A DNA stretch of 64,000 nucleotides, from assembly GCF_009801115.1 (NCBI RefSeq), contig NZ_VTOL01000006.1:1-64000 (forward strand), given 5' to 3'. The translations under genes were made by a program, and so were the position numbers. The stretch comes from Dyadobacter sp. 3J3 (GTDB lineage: Bacteria; Bacteroidota; Bacteroidia; Cytophagales; Spirosomataceae). Shown piece by piece: positions 45,233 through 53,132 of the stretch. Positions within the stretch are counted from its first letter, which is position 1, and every line of letters starts with the position of its first letter. The notes under the pieces are model-generated. The model saw nothing but the letters and a program-made list of their open reading frames with translations. It ran no database searches and had not been told where the DNA came from.

Positions 45233-46126
45233 ATGGTTAATTTAGAGTGGTACAGGACCTTTAAAGCGATATATTCAACCGGAACGCTGACGGGCGCCGC
45301 CCAGACTTTATTTATTTCTCAACCCGGCGTGAGTTTGCATTTAAGCTCATTGGAAAGTTATGTTGGCTATAAATTGTTCGACAGAACGGCCCGGAAAATG
45401 ATTCCTACCGAAAAAGGGAAAGTATTTTATAATGCTATTATAGAGCCGCTTATCAAGCTGGAAGAAGCAGAAAAGAATTTTCAGAAAAGTACCGAAAAGC
45501 AGACACCAACGATCAGTGTGGGGATGTGTTTTGAAACGTTTCAGATCACTTTGGAACAGTATATATCTACTTTGCCATTCAATGTCATTATTCAGTTTGG
45601 ACAGTATCCTGAGATGCTGGAAAACCTGGAAAAGGGGATTCTTGACCTGATCATAACTCCTCAAAAAGGGACTAGTACTGAGATTGAGCATGAAGCTTTT
45701 TCATCTGAAACAATCGTGATGGTAGGAGGGCATGAGATTGATGATCAGGCTTTCAATACAATACTGGCCCAAGGTGATTCAGAAGCTCTGGAAGCTTGGT
45801 TGAAACAGCAGAAATGGTATGGCACAACGGGTGATATGGAGCATCTGAGAAGATTCTGGCAACTGAATTTTAATAAATATCCGGATTTCAGGCCAAACTA
45901 CATTGTTCCAAACCTGAATTCCATAGTGCGGTGCCTTACCAGTGGAAAGGGGTTGGCAATTATTCCCGATTTCCTTTGTAAAAAAGAAGTGGAGAACGGT
46001 TTGGTGAAAATGATTTGGAAAGGTGATAAAGAACTGACCAATACTTTATATTTTGGTACTAAAAAGAAAACGATTTATGTGAGTGAAACTGAGGTGATCA
46101 AGAAATTATTCCGGGAGGTGATGTAA
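45233..46126 (+). CDS. LysR-family transcriptional regulator
   Basis: 297 residues. The N-terminal winged helix-turn-helix (about 1-62) has 'FKAIYSTGTLTGAAQTLFIS' and 'QPGVSLHLSSLESYVGYKLF', followed by 'TEKGKVFY'. The effector-binding domain is about 90-295. Divergent from the aldo/keto reductase-epimerase operon with a 194-bp shared control region, the classical layout for a LysR protein acting on its neighbours. Inducer unknown. Confidence 0.92.
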   Translation: MVNLEWYRTFKAIYSTGTLTGAAQTLFISQPGVSLHLSSLESYVGYKLFDRTARKMIPTEKGKVFYNAIIEPLIKLEEAEKNFQKSTEKQTPTISVGMCFETFQITLEQYISTLPFNVIIQFGQYPEMLENLEKGILDLIITPQKGTSTEIEHEAFSSETIVMVGGHEIDDQAFNTILAQGDSEALEAWLKQQKWYGTTGDMEHLRRFWQLNFNKYPDFRPNYIVPNLNSIVRCLTSGKGLAIIPDFLCKKEVENGLVKMIWKGDKELTNTLYFGTKKKTIYVSETEVIKKLFREVM

Positions 46127-46301
46127 TAAAGTGAATTTTAGAAACTGAACTTTTCAGGAAAGCCAATTTGAGCTTTATAGCAGAGCTAACTATTGACAAA
46201 AGATATATTTTCAAGATCGTTTTTAATGAAGTTGATTCTTATTTTGTCAAAAGAAACCAGCTTGTAATAATAAAAATATCCTGCTGCAAAACGGAGAATG
46301 T

Positions 46302-46659
46302 ATGTCGATCAGTGTCATATTTGATCAGAAAACCTTGCAGGATTTTAGTACGCAGAATAGAATTTTAGTCAAGAAAAAACATTCCCCGGAAGAACTGATC
46401 CTATTAAAACGAAATATACTTTACAGCGATTTCGCGGCTTCACTTTTGCCGTACGAAAATAATGGTGAACCGGTAAGTAAATTGCTTACAACTTTAAAAG
46501 TGCAGGAAGCTATTTTATAAGATTAAATCAGGCTTATTATTTGATCAGAAAAAAAAGCAGAAAACCTTCTGATGTATACCTGGAAGTCGGTTTTGAAGAT
46601 TTGTCTCACTTTTCTTTTGCATTCAAAAAGCGTTTGGTGCCGCACCTGCATTAATTTAA
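46302..46659 (+). pseudogene. Decayed AraC-family regulator
   Basis: The first frame (46302-46520, 72 residues) ends in 'LLTTLKVQEAIL', typical of the link before an AraC DNA-binding domain. A second frame from 46523 reads 'LNQAYYLIRKKSRKPSDVYL' and then 'EVGFEDLSHFSFAFKKR', the second helix-turn-helix of AraC proteins. A third frame gives the expected ending 'FGAAPALI' up to a stop at 46657-46659. The first helix-turn-helix is missing. One internal deletion and two frame changes show that this is a remnant and not a working gene. Confidence 0.72.
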
Positions 46660-46815
46660 TATACTTTTAAATATAGAAATAAGTCAGAAGGAGTATTGGT
46701 GAGCCGTAAAGGTCAAGAAAATCGAAACCACCCCGGATTTACTCCTGAGTGGTTCAGTTATGCTCAGTAAATAATCATTTAACCAATTGATAATCAGATA
46801 TTTTTAAGTTTTTAA

Positions 46816-46876
46816 AAAATTGGGCAATTAAAGTCTTAAAATGAGGCATTAACGGAATTTTAAGACTTTAATTGCC
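46816..46876 (-). terminator. Long perfect-stem terminator of the ankyrin gene
   Basis: A 20-bp perfect inverted repeat (GGCAATTAAAGTCTTAAAAT at 46823-46842 and its complement at 46857-46876) has a 14-base loop. The stop codon and last codons of the ankyrin gene lie in the right arm. On the minus strand the stem is followed by CAATTTTTT. Confidence 0.82.
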
Positions 46877-47351
46877 GGGCATTTTCCAGAATTTCTATTG
46901 CCACTTCATTTCCCTGCTGGGCAGCGAGATCAAAAACTGAAAGTCCGCGTGTATCTAGTATGGATATATTTGAGCCACTGTCGACCAGTATTTTTACAAG
47001 CTCATTTCTACCAAACATGGCCGCAAACATGAGTGCAGTTCCTCCGTTTCCGTGTTGCATGTCCAGGTTTGCTCCTTTTTGTATCAGCATTGTAGCAATG
47101 TCTGCATATCCTTTAAAAGAAACGCCCATCAAAGCAGTATTTCCTCCGTAATCCTGTGCATTTACATCGGCACCGGACTCAAGAAGAAATCTTGCAGCTT
47201 CCAACTGGTTGTTATAACATGCTATGATCAAGGGCGTATAGCCTTTGTCATCCCTTGCATTTACGTCCGTCTCGCGAGCAATCACTTCTCTTATCACGTC
47301 AATATTTCCCAGGCGTGCTGCGTGGATAATTACATTGTTAAGATTTTCCAT
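46860..47351 (-). CDS. Ankyrin-repeat protein
   Basis: 163 residues from the ATG at 47351 (MENLNNVIIHAARLG). The frame is open to an earlier ATG at 47405, but the added 18 residues look unlike the family. Four ankyrin repeats are visible: 'DDKGYTPLIIACYNNQLEAA', 'DYGGNTALMGVSFKGYADIA', 'HGNGGTALMFAAMFGRNELV' and 'DTRGLSVFDLAAQQGNEVAI'. No signal peptide or enzymatic domain. A protein-protein interaction module; partner unknown. Bacterial proteins of this size are sometimes paired with catalase or stress genes, but none is adjacent here. Confidence 0.88.
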   Translation of the reverse strand: MENLNNVIIHAARLGNIDVIREVIARETDVNARDDKGYTPLIIACYNNQLEAARFLLESGADVNAQDYGGNTALMGVSFKGYADIATMLIQKGANLDMQHGNGGTALMFAAMFGRNELVKILVDSGSNISILDTRGLSVFDLAAQQGNEVAIEILENARQLKS

Positions 47352-47500
47352 AAAATTTTTCGGTTCGATTTTAATGCTTGTAAAATGCACTTCTTTTGAT
47401 GGCACGCAGATTTTAACAGCATTATGTGTTTATAGTTTATCATCTTAAAAAAAACCGTTCCAAATTCAAATGGAAGTAGCGGTAAGGATTTAATTAAATT

Positions 47501-48913
47501 ATGATTACAGGAAATCAAGAAAACGAAAAGTTGACCTGGATTCAGCTGAGTATGGATTCTCCTTATTTTGTTGATGAAAAAGGAAATAACTGGACGCCCA
47601 TTGGGCAAAACGATGCAATGATCTGGCCTGATCTGGAAGGATTGTTCAAAAGAAAAAATATAAAGGCGGTTGAAGTGCATTTTGCTTTTCTGGCCGCTCA
47701 TGGGGTAAATTGTCTGCGCATCATGCTGGAATATTGTCAGACAGAAAACCGTTATTTTGAACGGCCGGCTGGCCGGTTTCAACCCAATATGGTTCAGTTT
47801 TGGGATGACTTGTTTGTCTTGTGCGAGAAATATAAATTGCGGATTTTACTGACTCCATTTGATACCTTCTGGATGGAAAGGCGCTGGAAAAATCATCCCT
47901 ACAACGCTTCGAATAATGGTCCCTGCAAAAGGAAATCGCAATGGCTGACTTCTCCCGAAACGCTGGAAGCTATAAAAAACAGACTGACATTTGTGACCGA
48001 AAGATGGGGGAGCAGCGGCGTTTTGTTTGCCTGGGATTTATGGAATGAAATAAATCCGGCGCACGCTTTGGGAAAAACAGATGGACTGTATGAATTTATC
48101 AACGAGCTCAGTGTTCATGTCAAAACTTTGGAAAATGGGCTTTATGGCAAAACGCATCCTCAAACGGTGTCCGTTTTTGCGCCATTGATAGCGCGTTATC
48201 AAATGAAAGACCTGATTTTCAGACATCCTGAACTTGATTTTGCCAGCACACATTTGTACGAGTCGGGTACAATCAATAATCCGAGAAATGCTATTGATGC
48301 AGCAATTACCTCCGGAAAATTGGTTGAAGAAGCAATCATGCATTTGCCTGAAAAAAGACCTTTTTTTGATAGTGAACATGGCCCTATTGATCATTATCGA
48401 AGAAAGCGGAATTTGCCAGAATTGTTTGACGATCAGTACTTTTTGAATATGCAGTGGGCGCATCTGGCTTCGGGCGCGACTGGGGGAGGAATGCGCTGGC
48501 CTTACCGTCAGCCGCATGTGCTGACGCATGGAATGCGCCGGGCGCAACAGAATTTGTCGGAATTTGTAAAATTGATAAACTGGAAAATTTTCAGTAGGAA
48601 AAATTTAAATCCTCATATCAAAGTTTCTGATCCGGCTTTTATTGCATTTGGATGCGGTGATGGAAATCAGGCAGTTGTGTGGCTTTTGAAAAATGAAAAA
48701 ATTGGCAGGAATAAAGTTATTCAATCTAATACTAAGAAAGTTTTGCTCACAATTCAGGTTCCGGGTCTGGAAAACGGATGCTATAAGGTTCACATTTGGA
48801 ATACACTTTTAGGAGAAATTGAAACTATCGAACTTGAAAAAGTTCAGGAAATGGAGATCAGTTTAACAGTTTCCGTAACGAATATCGCTCTGGCAATTGT
48901 AAAAGTCACCTAA
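47501..48913 (+). CDS. GH5-like cellulase-family glycoside hydrolase
   Basis: 470 residues without a signal peptide. A TIM-barrel hydrolase of the cellulase/beta-mannanase type: 'LAAHGVNCLRIMLEY' early, acid/base Glu in 'AWDLWNEINPAH', and a probable nucleophile Glu in 'PFFDSEHGPIDHY'. A C-terminal beta domain (about 390-470) ends the protein. Lack of a signal peptide suggests it acts on small glycosides in the cytoplasm, unless a non-classical start is used. Its 3' end meets the convergent acyl-CoA dehydrogenase gene with 4 bp between stops. Substrate unknown. Confidence 0.85.
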   Translation: MITGNQENEKLTWIQLSMDSPYFVDEKGNNWTPIGQNDAMIWPDLEGLFKRKNIKAVEVHFAFLAAHGVNCLRIMLEYCQTENRYFERPAGRFQPNMVQFWDDLFVLCEKYKLRILLTPFDTFWMERRWKNHPYNASNNGPCKRKSQWLTSPETLEAIKNRLTFVTERWGSSGVLFAWDLWNEINPAHALGKTDGLYEFINELSVHVKTLENGLYGKTHPQTVSVFAPLIARYQMKDLIFRHPELDFASTHLYESGTINNPRNAIDAAITSGKLVEEAIMHLPEKRPFFDSEHGPIDHYRRKRNLPELFDDQYFLNMQWAHLASGATGGGMRWPYRQPHVLTHGMRRAQQNLSEFVKLINWKIFSRKNLNPHIKVSDPAFIAFGCGDGNQAVVWLLKNEKIGRNKVIQSNTKKVLLTIQVPGLENGCYKVHIWNTLLGEIETIELEKVQEMEISLTVSVTNIALAIVKVT

Positions 48914-48917
48914 AATT

Positions 48918-50054
48918 TCAGAGACTTTTTTTTGCTATATTATCCCAGATTCCCTTTGTACTTTCCTGTTTTAAAACATATTCTCCAATAGCGGTCAACG
49001 TTGCATCAGGAGCCGGTTGACGAAGATACGTTGTAAGATCCCGGTGAATACGCTCCATAGGATTGGGCCGCATCAATCCACGCGCACCAATGGATCGTTC
49101 TGCGAGTTGCATGCAACGGAGGCAAATTTCTTCTATTATCGTTCGGGTCATATTGACGTAAGCCAGCAGCTGAGCTATTGAATCCGTATTTTCTGTGGTA
49201 GAATCGGTTTTTAAACCTGCCTGTTTAATCCAAAGATTTCCGGTTTCGATCAGGTAAGCGATTTCCGCAATACGGGCGCGTTGAAAGGTGTCATCGGTAC
49301 GTTTCAAACCTTTCAAAAACGTATGTGTTTCTTCAAATAATGCTTCCGCTCCTCCCAGTTGCACTGCCGCAAAACGAATCGCTCCTCCACTAAAATAAGG
49401 TTGTTGATAGTAGGCATCCGGAGCACCAAGCAGATCACTCTCACTGATTTCAATACCAGAAAAATCCATTCTGAAACTGGCGGAAGCGCGCATACCCAGT
49501 GGTTTCCAAAAACTGTTGTCAACCTTGATTTCCTTTACTTGCTCTGTGGGGATAATGCACATTTGCCAGCCTTTTTTTTTGGCAGAAACCAGTTCTCCCG
49601 TTACAAGCGGCCTTGCGATTCTGGAAGCGCCGGAGCAGAATGTTTTACAGCCTTGCAATCTATATTTACCATTTCCCAGATCATAAATCCGCACGCCTTC
49701 CGAATCCTGCGTATTCCAGACACTGAACATTTTTTTACCCAAAATCACATCGGCAAACCACCTTTGTTTTTGTTCAGTTTTACCAAATAAATAAACAAGA
49801 AAAAGTGCGTTAATATGCCCCTCATAAATTCTGCCAACGGGCAAACTCGCTTTACCAATTGTTTTCAAAAGAGTTAAAAGTCCCTGATTTTTATGTTTCT
49901 CAAAATCAAGAGAATTGCTGGGAAGAACGATTTCCAACAAACCTGCCTCTGCGAACAATTTGAATTCCTGCTCCGGAAAACAGCCTTCATGATCAATATG
50001 CGCCGCATTTCGAGCTATTTTTTGATATAACTGGGGTGAGAATAAATGATCCAT
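48918..50054 (-). CDS. Acyl-CoA dehydrogenase-family protein
   Basis: 378 residues. The N-terminal helical domain, middle beta domain ('MFSVWNTQDSEGVRI', 'LQGCKTFCSGAS') and C-terminal helical domain with 'ERSIGARGLMRPNPMERIHRDL', shown here in part as RSIGARGLMR, match the acyl-CoA dehydrogenase/flavin monooxygenase fold. The usual 'TEPxxGSD' segment is changed to 'NTQDSEGV', so it is a divergent member and may act on a substrate other than acyl-CoA. It stands alone, with a long upstream gap. Confidence 0.85.
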   Translation of the reverse strand: MDHLFSPQLYQKIARNAAHIDHEGCFPEQEFKLFAEAGLLEIVLPSNSLDFEKHKNQGLLTLLKTIGKASLPVGRIYEGHINALFLVYLFGKTEQKQRWFADVILGKKMFSVWNTQDSEGVRIYDLGNGKYRLQGCKTFCSGASRIARPLVTGELVSAKKKGWQMCIIPTEQVKEIKVDNSFWKPLGMRASASFRMDFSGIEISESDLLGAPDAYYQQPYFSGGAIRFAAVQLGGAEALFEETHTFLKGLKRTDDTFQRARIAEIAYLIETGNLWIKQAGLKTDSTTENTDSIAQLLAYVNMTRTIIEEICLRCMQLAERSIGARGLMRPNPMERIHRDLTTYLRQPAPDATLTAIGEYVLKQESTKGIWDNIAKKSL

Positions 50055-50475
50055 TAATAGCTGGTTGATAGTAATATTTGTCTGATCTGTTGATTATAAA
50101 AATTAAAAATGCGGCGACTTTTCAATGCCTGTTAATTTTTATACCAATTATTGTACCCGTAAAAATCCTATTCGAAAATTTTGTTCTGTTTAAACAAAAA
50201 GAAAAATGCGGTTACCGTTGAACAGCGGTGAAAGTACTTGAAAATCAGGTTCCTTTGTTTTTACATATAAACGCACAGTTTGTAATAAATATGTTCGAAT
50301 ACGAACATGTTAAATTTGTATCATTATATTTTTTTTGTATTTTAAATATTTGATTATAAGTTAGTTGTGTATTTTTTAGGTAGTGGCATATCAGGCAAAT
50401 TTAATTTGGTACGACCTTTTTCCAGTAAGGTGTAATAATGTGTAAAACATTGTTTAACCATAAATCAAAATAGCC
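50055..50475. other. 421-bp divergent intergenic region
   Basis: AT-rich DNA between the acyl-CoA dehydrogenase gene (minus) and the small secreted protein gene (plus). It holds an 18-bp palindrome at 50291-50308, listed separately. No open frame is evident. Confidence 0.5.
50291..50308. promoter_or_regulatory. Perfect 7-4-7 palindrome, operator-like
   Basis: ATGTTCG-AATA-CGAACAT is a perfect palindrome of the size and spacing of a dimeric repressor site. It lies 168 bp before the small secreted protein gene and 237 bp before the start of the divergent dehydrogenase gene. The binding protein is unknown. Confidence 0.42.
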
Positions 50476-50880
50476 ATGAAAATTACAAGCACTTTAATCC
50501 TGCCATGCGTACTTGCGTTGGCCCTTTCCCTTGGTTCATTTACTTCTGAGGCTTCCGATAAAAAGGAACATCCCCAAAAAGAGGAATCAACAAAAAAAGC
50601 ATTTGAAGCTTATTTGGTCAAAGTCCCTAACACCAATAAAGTAAAGCTGATGGTTGACAAAAACACGGAGGGCAGATTGAGAATACTGCTTACCGGAAAG
50701 GACGGGAAAATTTATTACTCTGAAACAAATGATGACAAACAATCAAAATACCGCAGACAATTTGATATGAATGATTTGACAGATGGTGTTTATTATTTCG
50801 AATTGTACAGCAAAAAACAAACGCTGATTAAGGAAATCAAAATCCAGAGTGCTTCTGAAAAGCTGGTTTCACTGCTTTGA
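50476..50880 (+). CDS. Small secreted protein, T9SS-tail-like beta fold
   Basis: 134 residues with a signal peptide (to about residue 26) followed by a Lys/Glu-rich segment. The C-terminal 80 residues ('VKLMVDKNTEGRLRILLTG', 'FDMNDLTDGVYYFELYSKKQ') resemble the beta-sandwich of type IX sorting domains (the 'L..GxYxxxl' pattern), but as a stand-alone protein. I do not recognise a named family. Monocistronic, ended by a strong hairpin at 50884. Confidence 0.75.
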   Translation: MKITSTLILPCVLALALSLGSFTSEASDKKEHPQKEESTKKAFEAYLVKVPNTNKVKLMVDKNTEGRLRILLTGKDGKIYYSETNDDKQSKYRRQFDMNDLTDGVYYFELYSKKQTLIKEIKIQSASEKLVSLL

Positions 50881-50883
50881 AAT

Positions 50884-50927
50884 AAAAATGAAGTTCCGCG
50901 TCAGGAAAAACGCGGGACTTCATTTTT
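50884..50927. terminator. Bidirectional intrinsic terminator
   Basis: AAAAATGAAGTTCCGCG and CGCGGGACTTCATTTTT form a 17-bp stem with one wobble pair and a 10-base loop. It lies between convergent genes ending at 50880 and 50963 and can serve both. Confidence 0.9.
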
Positions 50928-50962
50928 GTAAATTAGTATAAAAAATTAGGCAGGCGAAAATT

Positions 50963-51907
50963 TTAAGGTCTTGTTTTTGCAATCCAGTTTTCGATGATTT
51001 TTACTATATCCTCAAAGAATAATTTATAAGTATTTTCGGTAACATAGCCAATATGCGGAGTCGCCAGCACATTGTCCAGCGTCCGGAAAGGATGATCAGG
51101 CGGCAGCGGTTCTGTTTCAAAAACATCAAGTGCGGCTCCTACGATTTTATTTTCTTTTAAAACATCAATTAAGGCATTCTCATCGATTAGCGGGCCGCGA
51201 GAAGTATTGATAAGATAAGCAGAGGGTTTCATCAACGCAAGATCTGCCGCTCCAATTATTCCTTTCGATCGTTCGCTTAAAACCAGATGCACTGTAATAA
51301 AATCGGCGTTTTGAAAGAGATATTCTTTTGAAACTGCTTTTACACCTTTCTCTGAGGCTTTTTCTTCTGTCAGGTTTTCGCTCCATGCAATGACGTTCAT
51401 GTCGAAAACGCGGGCCATGGACGCAATTTTATCTCCTATTTTGCCAAGGCCAATAATTCCGATCGTTTTGCCAGCTATGTCCGTACCAATTGTATTTTGC
51501 CAGCCACCTTTTTTGACGGAAGCATTTTCCTGAGGGATCTTTCGTGCTATTGCCATCAGTAGTGCCCAGGTTAATTCCGGCGCACCCGTACCGATATATC
51601 CCGTATTTTCCAGTTGTATACCAAGCTCACTCACGGCCGCAGAATCAATAGAAGCATTTCGAAGCCCGGTTGAAACGATGAGTTTAAGATTTGGGAGTTT
51701 TGAAAGCAATGCGCGGTTCACAGGCGTCCTTTCCCGCATCAGACAAATAATATCAAAAGGTTGTAAACGCTTTGCGATTTCATCTTGTCCAAATAAATGA
51801 TCGTTGAAAACAGTGATTTCACAGGCTTTATCAAGCGCTGTCCAGTCAGCCATTTTTATAGCGGCGTTCTGGTAATCATCAAGAACGGCAATTTTTATTT
51901 TATCCAT
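50963..51907 (-). CDS. D-2-hydroxyacid dehydrogenase family protein
   Basis: 314 residues. The NAD-binding motif 'IGIIGLGKIGDKIASMA' is GxGxxG. The catalytic triad is visible: Arg in 'INTSRGPLID', Glu in 'DVFETEPLPP' and His in 'LATPHIGYVT'. The family includes phosphoglycerate and glyoxylate/hydroxypyruvate reductases; the lack of an ACT domain and the short length fit a general D-2-hydroxyacid reductase. Single gene. The substrate is not determined. Confidence 0.92.
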   Translation of the reverse strand: MDKIKIAVLDDYQNAAIKMADWTALDKACEITVFNDHLFGQDEIAKRLQPFDIICLMRERTPVNRALLSKLPNLKLIVSTGLRNASIDSAAVSELGIQLENTGYIGTGAPELTWALLMAIARKIPQENASVKKGGWQNTIGTDIAGKTIGIIGLGKIGDKIASMARVFDMNVIAWSENLTEEKASEKGVKAVSKEYLFQNADFITVHLVLSERSKGIIGAADLALMKPSAYLINTSRGPLIDENALIDVLKENKIVGAALDVFETEPLPPDHPFRTLDNVLATPHIGYVTENTYKLFFEDIVKIIENWIAKTRP

Positions 51908-51975
51908 TTTACTTCAATCTAATAGTAATAGTAAAACAATTCCTGTGGCACAGGATGGCGTAATATCACAACAAA

Positions 51976-52013
51976 AAAAGAGACAAAATACTTTTAGGTA
52001 TCTTGTCTCTTTT
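51976..52013 (-). terminator. Terminator of the ArsR-type gene
   Basis: AAAAGAGACAAAATAC and GTATCTTGTCTCTTTT pair with one mismatch around a 6-base loop. On the minus strand it follows the stop at 52054 and ends in a T-rich run. Confidence 0.75.
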
Positions 52014-52053
52014 GAAAATAATTTTGTCAGTTCGAATTGGAATAAAACGAACG

Positions 52054-52329
52054 TTAGTCTTTAAAAGAGTTTAAGAAATTGATATAAGAACTGAAAACTT
52101 CCTTATTCACGATATATTTTGTGTTACGACCATCCTTCTCAGTTATGAGAAGGTCTGCATCGGACAATTGCTTCAAATGGTGAGAAATCGTAGATTGGGC
52201 CAGATTGAACATTTCAACGATCGTTGAGCACGGCAGCCATGTTTGTTCTTTATTGATCGCTTCGATAATTTTTAAACGGTACGGATCGCCCAAAGCTTTT
52301 GAAATTTTCTCTATTTTTTTTAAGTCCAT
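52054..52329 (-). CDS. ArsR-family winged-helix regulator
   Basis: 91 residues from the ATG at 52329 (MDLKKIEKISKALGDPYRLK), the normal ArsR start. The frame stays open to 52407, adding 26 residues that are unlikely to be translated. Winged helix: 'ALGDPYRLKIIEAI', then 'MFNLAQSTISHHLKQLSDAD' and 'LLITEKDGRNTKYIVNKEVF'. No metal-binding Cys pair (CxC) is present, so the signal is not an ArsR-type metal ligand. Possibly autoregulatory; targets unknown. Confidence 0.88.
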   Translation of the reverse strand: MDLKKIEKISKALGDPYRLKIIEAINKEQTWLPCSTIVEMFNLAQSTISHHLKQLSDADLLITEKDGRNTKYIVNKEVFSSYINFLNSFKD

Positions 52330-52435
52330 GGTCTGATTTATTTTTGTAAATATATCGATTTTGGACATGAATTCATATATGCCAAGGGGAGTAGTGAAAA
52401 GAGCCATTTCTCTTTATCACTTAAAAAATGCTGCG

Positions 52436-52813
52436 TTACTTCATTTTGGTGTAGTACAAAATACCAGCGGTGCCTATTACTTTCAAAGTATCTCCTGAAA
52501 ATGTACCGGTGTAATTGTAGCCGTCGCCGCTGTATACAACTTTCTTACTGTCATAGCTGTATGGGAAAATTATAGGAGCGGTTGTTAGTTCAACTCTGTC
52601 AAATTTACTTGAAAACTCAACTTCTGACGCAGTCTTAAACGAAAGATAATTGTACAGATCTTTATTGTTTTCAGGGAATTTGGTCAGATATCTTTCCCAG
52701 ATTGTACCTACAAGTTCATTGGTTGGTTCAATAACAGGATCTTCTGTTTTCTGTTTTTTAGAACAAGAAAGAAATATAAGAGTGAAAAGCAAAACAGGAA
52801 CTAAGTTTTTCAT
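52436..52813 (-). CDS. Hypothetical lipoprotein
   Basis: 125 residues. The signal peptide ends in lipobox FLSC, followed by a lysine-rich SKKQKTEDP. The rest is a small beta-rich domain ('SFKTASEVEFSSKFDR', 'YNYTGTFSGDTLKVIG') of the kind seen in many Bacteroidota META/lipocalin-like lipoproteins. Family not recognised with confidence. It lies directly upstream of the ArsR-type gene on the same strand, but about 100 bp apart, so cotranscription is only possible. Confidence 0.78.
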   Translation of the reverse strand: MKNLVPVLLFTLIFLSCSKKQKTEDPVIEPTNELVGTIWERYLTKFPENNKDLYNYLSFKTASEVEFSSKFDRVELTTAPIIFPYSYDSKKVVYSGDGYNYTGTFSGDTLKVIGTAGILYYTKMK

Positions 52814-52956
52814 GACCGTTACATTTTTTTGTACAATAATACAAAAAAAATGTAACCGGGGAGGCTAATTGGTTAATAAATAGCAACTTGTCTGCGGAAT
52901 CTTTTGTGATACTGATCCCGTCGTATTTTTAGCTAAAAAAATGAAAGCTAAATAAT

Positions 52957-53012
52957 TGACAATCAATCAATTGCTTCAATTGTCATTTTTACAACTTTAT
53001 TGAGTATCTTTG
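52957..53012 (+). promoter_or_regulatory. Bacteroidota-type promoter and inverted repeat of the helicase gene
   Basis: TATCTTTG (53005-53012) fits the -7 consensus TAnnTTTG. An ATTG at 52979-52982, 22 bases upstream, fits the weak -33 element. The -33 region is one arm of TGACAAT/ATTGTCA (52957-52963, 52979-52985), so a regulator bound there would block the promoter. Predicted start of RNA near 53019. Confidence 0.55.
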
Positions 53013-53030
53013 TTTATAATCAAGCGGTTT

Positions 53031-53067
53031 GCTGACTAGCGAAATTAAAAGTCAGCTTCTTATTTTT
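53031..53067 (+). promoter_or_regulatory. Attenuator-like hairpin in the helicase leader
   Basis: GCTGACT and AGTCAGC form a perfect 7-bp stem with a 12-base loop, followed directly by TTCTTATTTTT. It has the form of an intrinsic terminator, yet lies between the predicted RNA start and the coding region, about 65 bp before the TTG start. Confidence 0.5.
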
Positions 53068-53132
53068 AAACAACTGTTAAAACCTGTAAAAGTATCAACA
53101 CACTTGATGGTTTTGACTTAAAAAGCTGAATT

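Noticed and set aside
46168..46368. 66-aa ORF before the decayed AraC gene
   Set aside because: Could be a further remnant of its N-terminal domain, but I see no convincing motif, so it was not added to the pseudogene.
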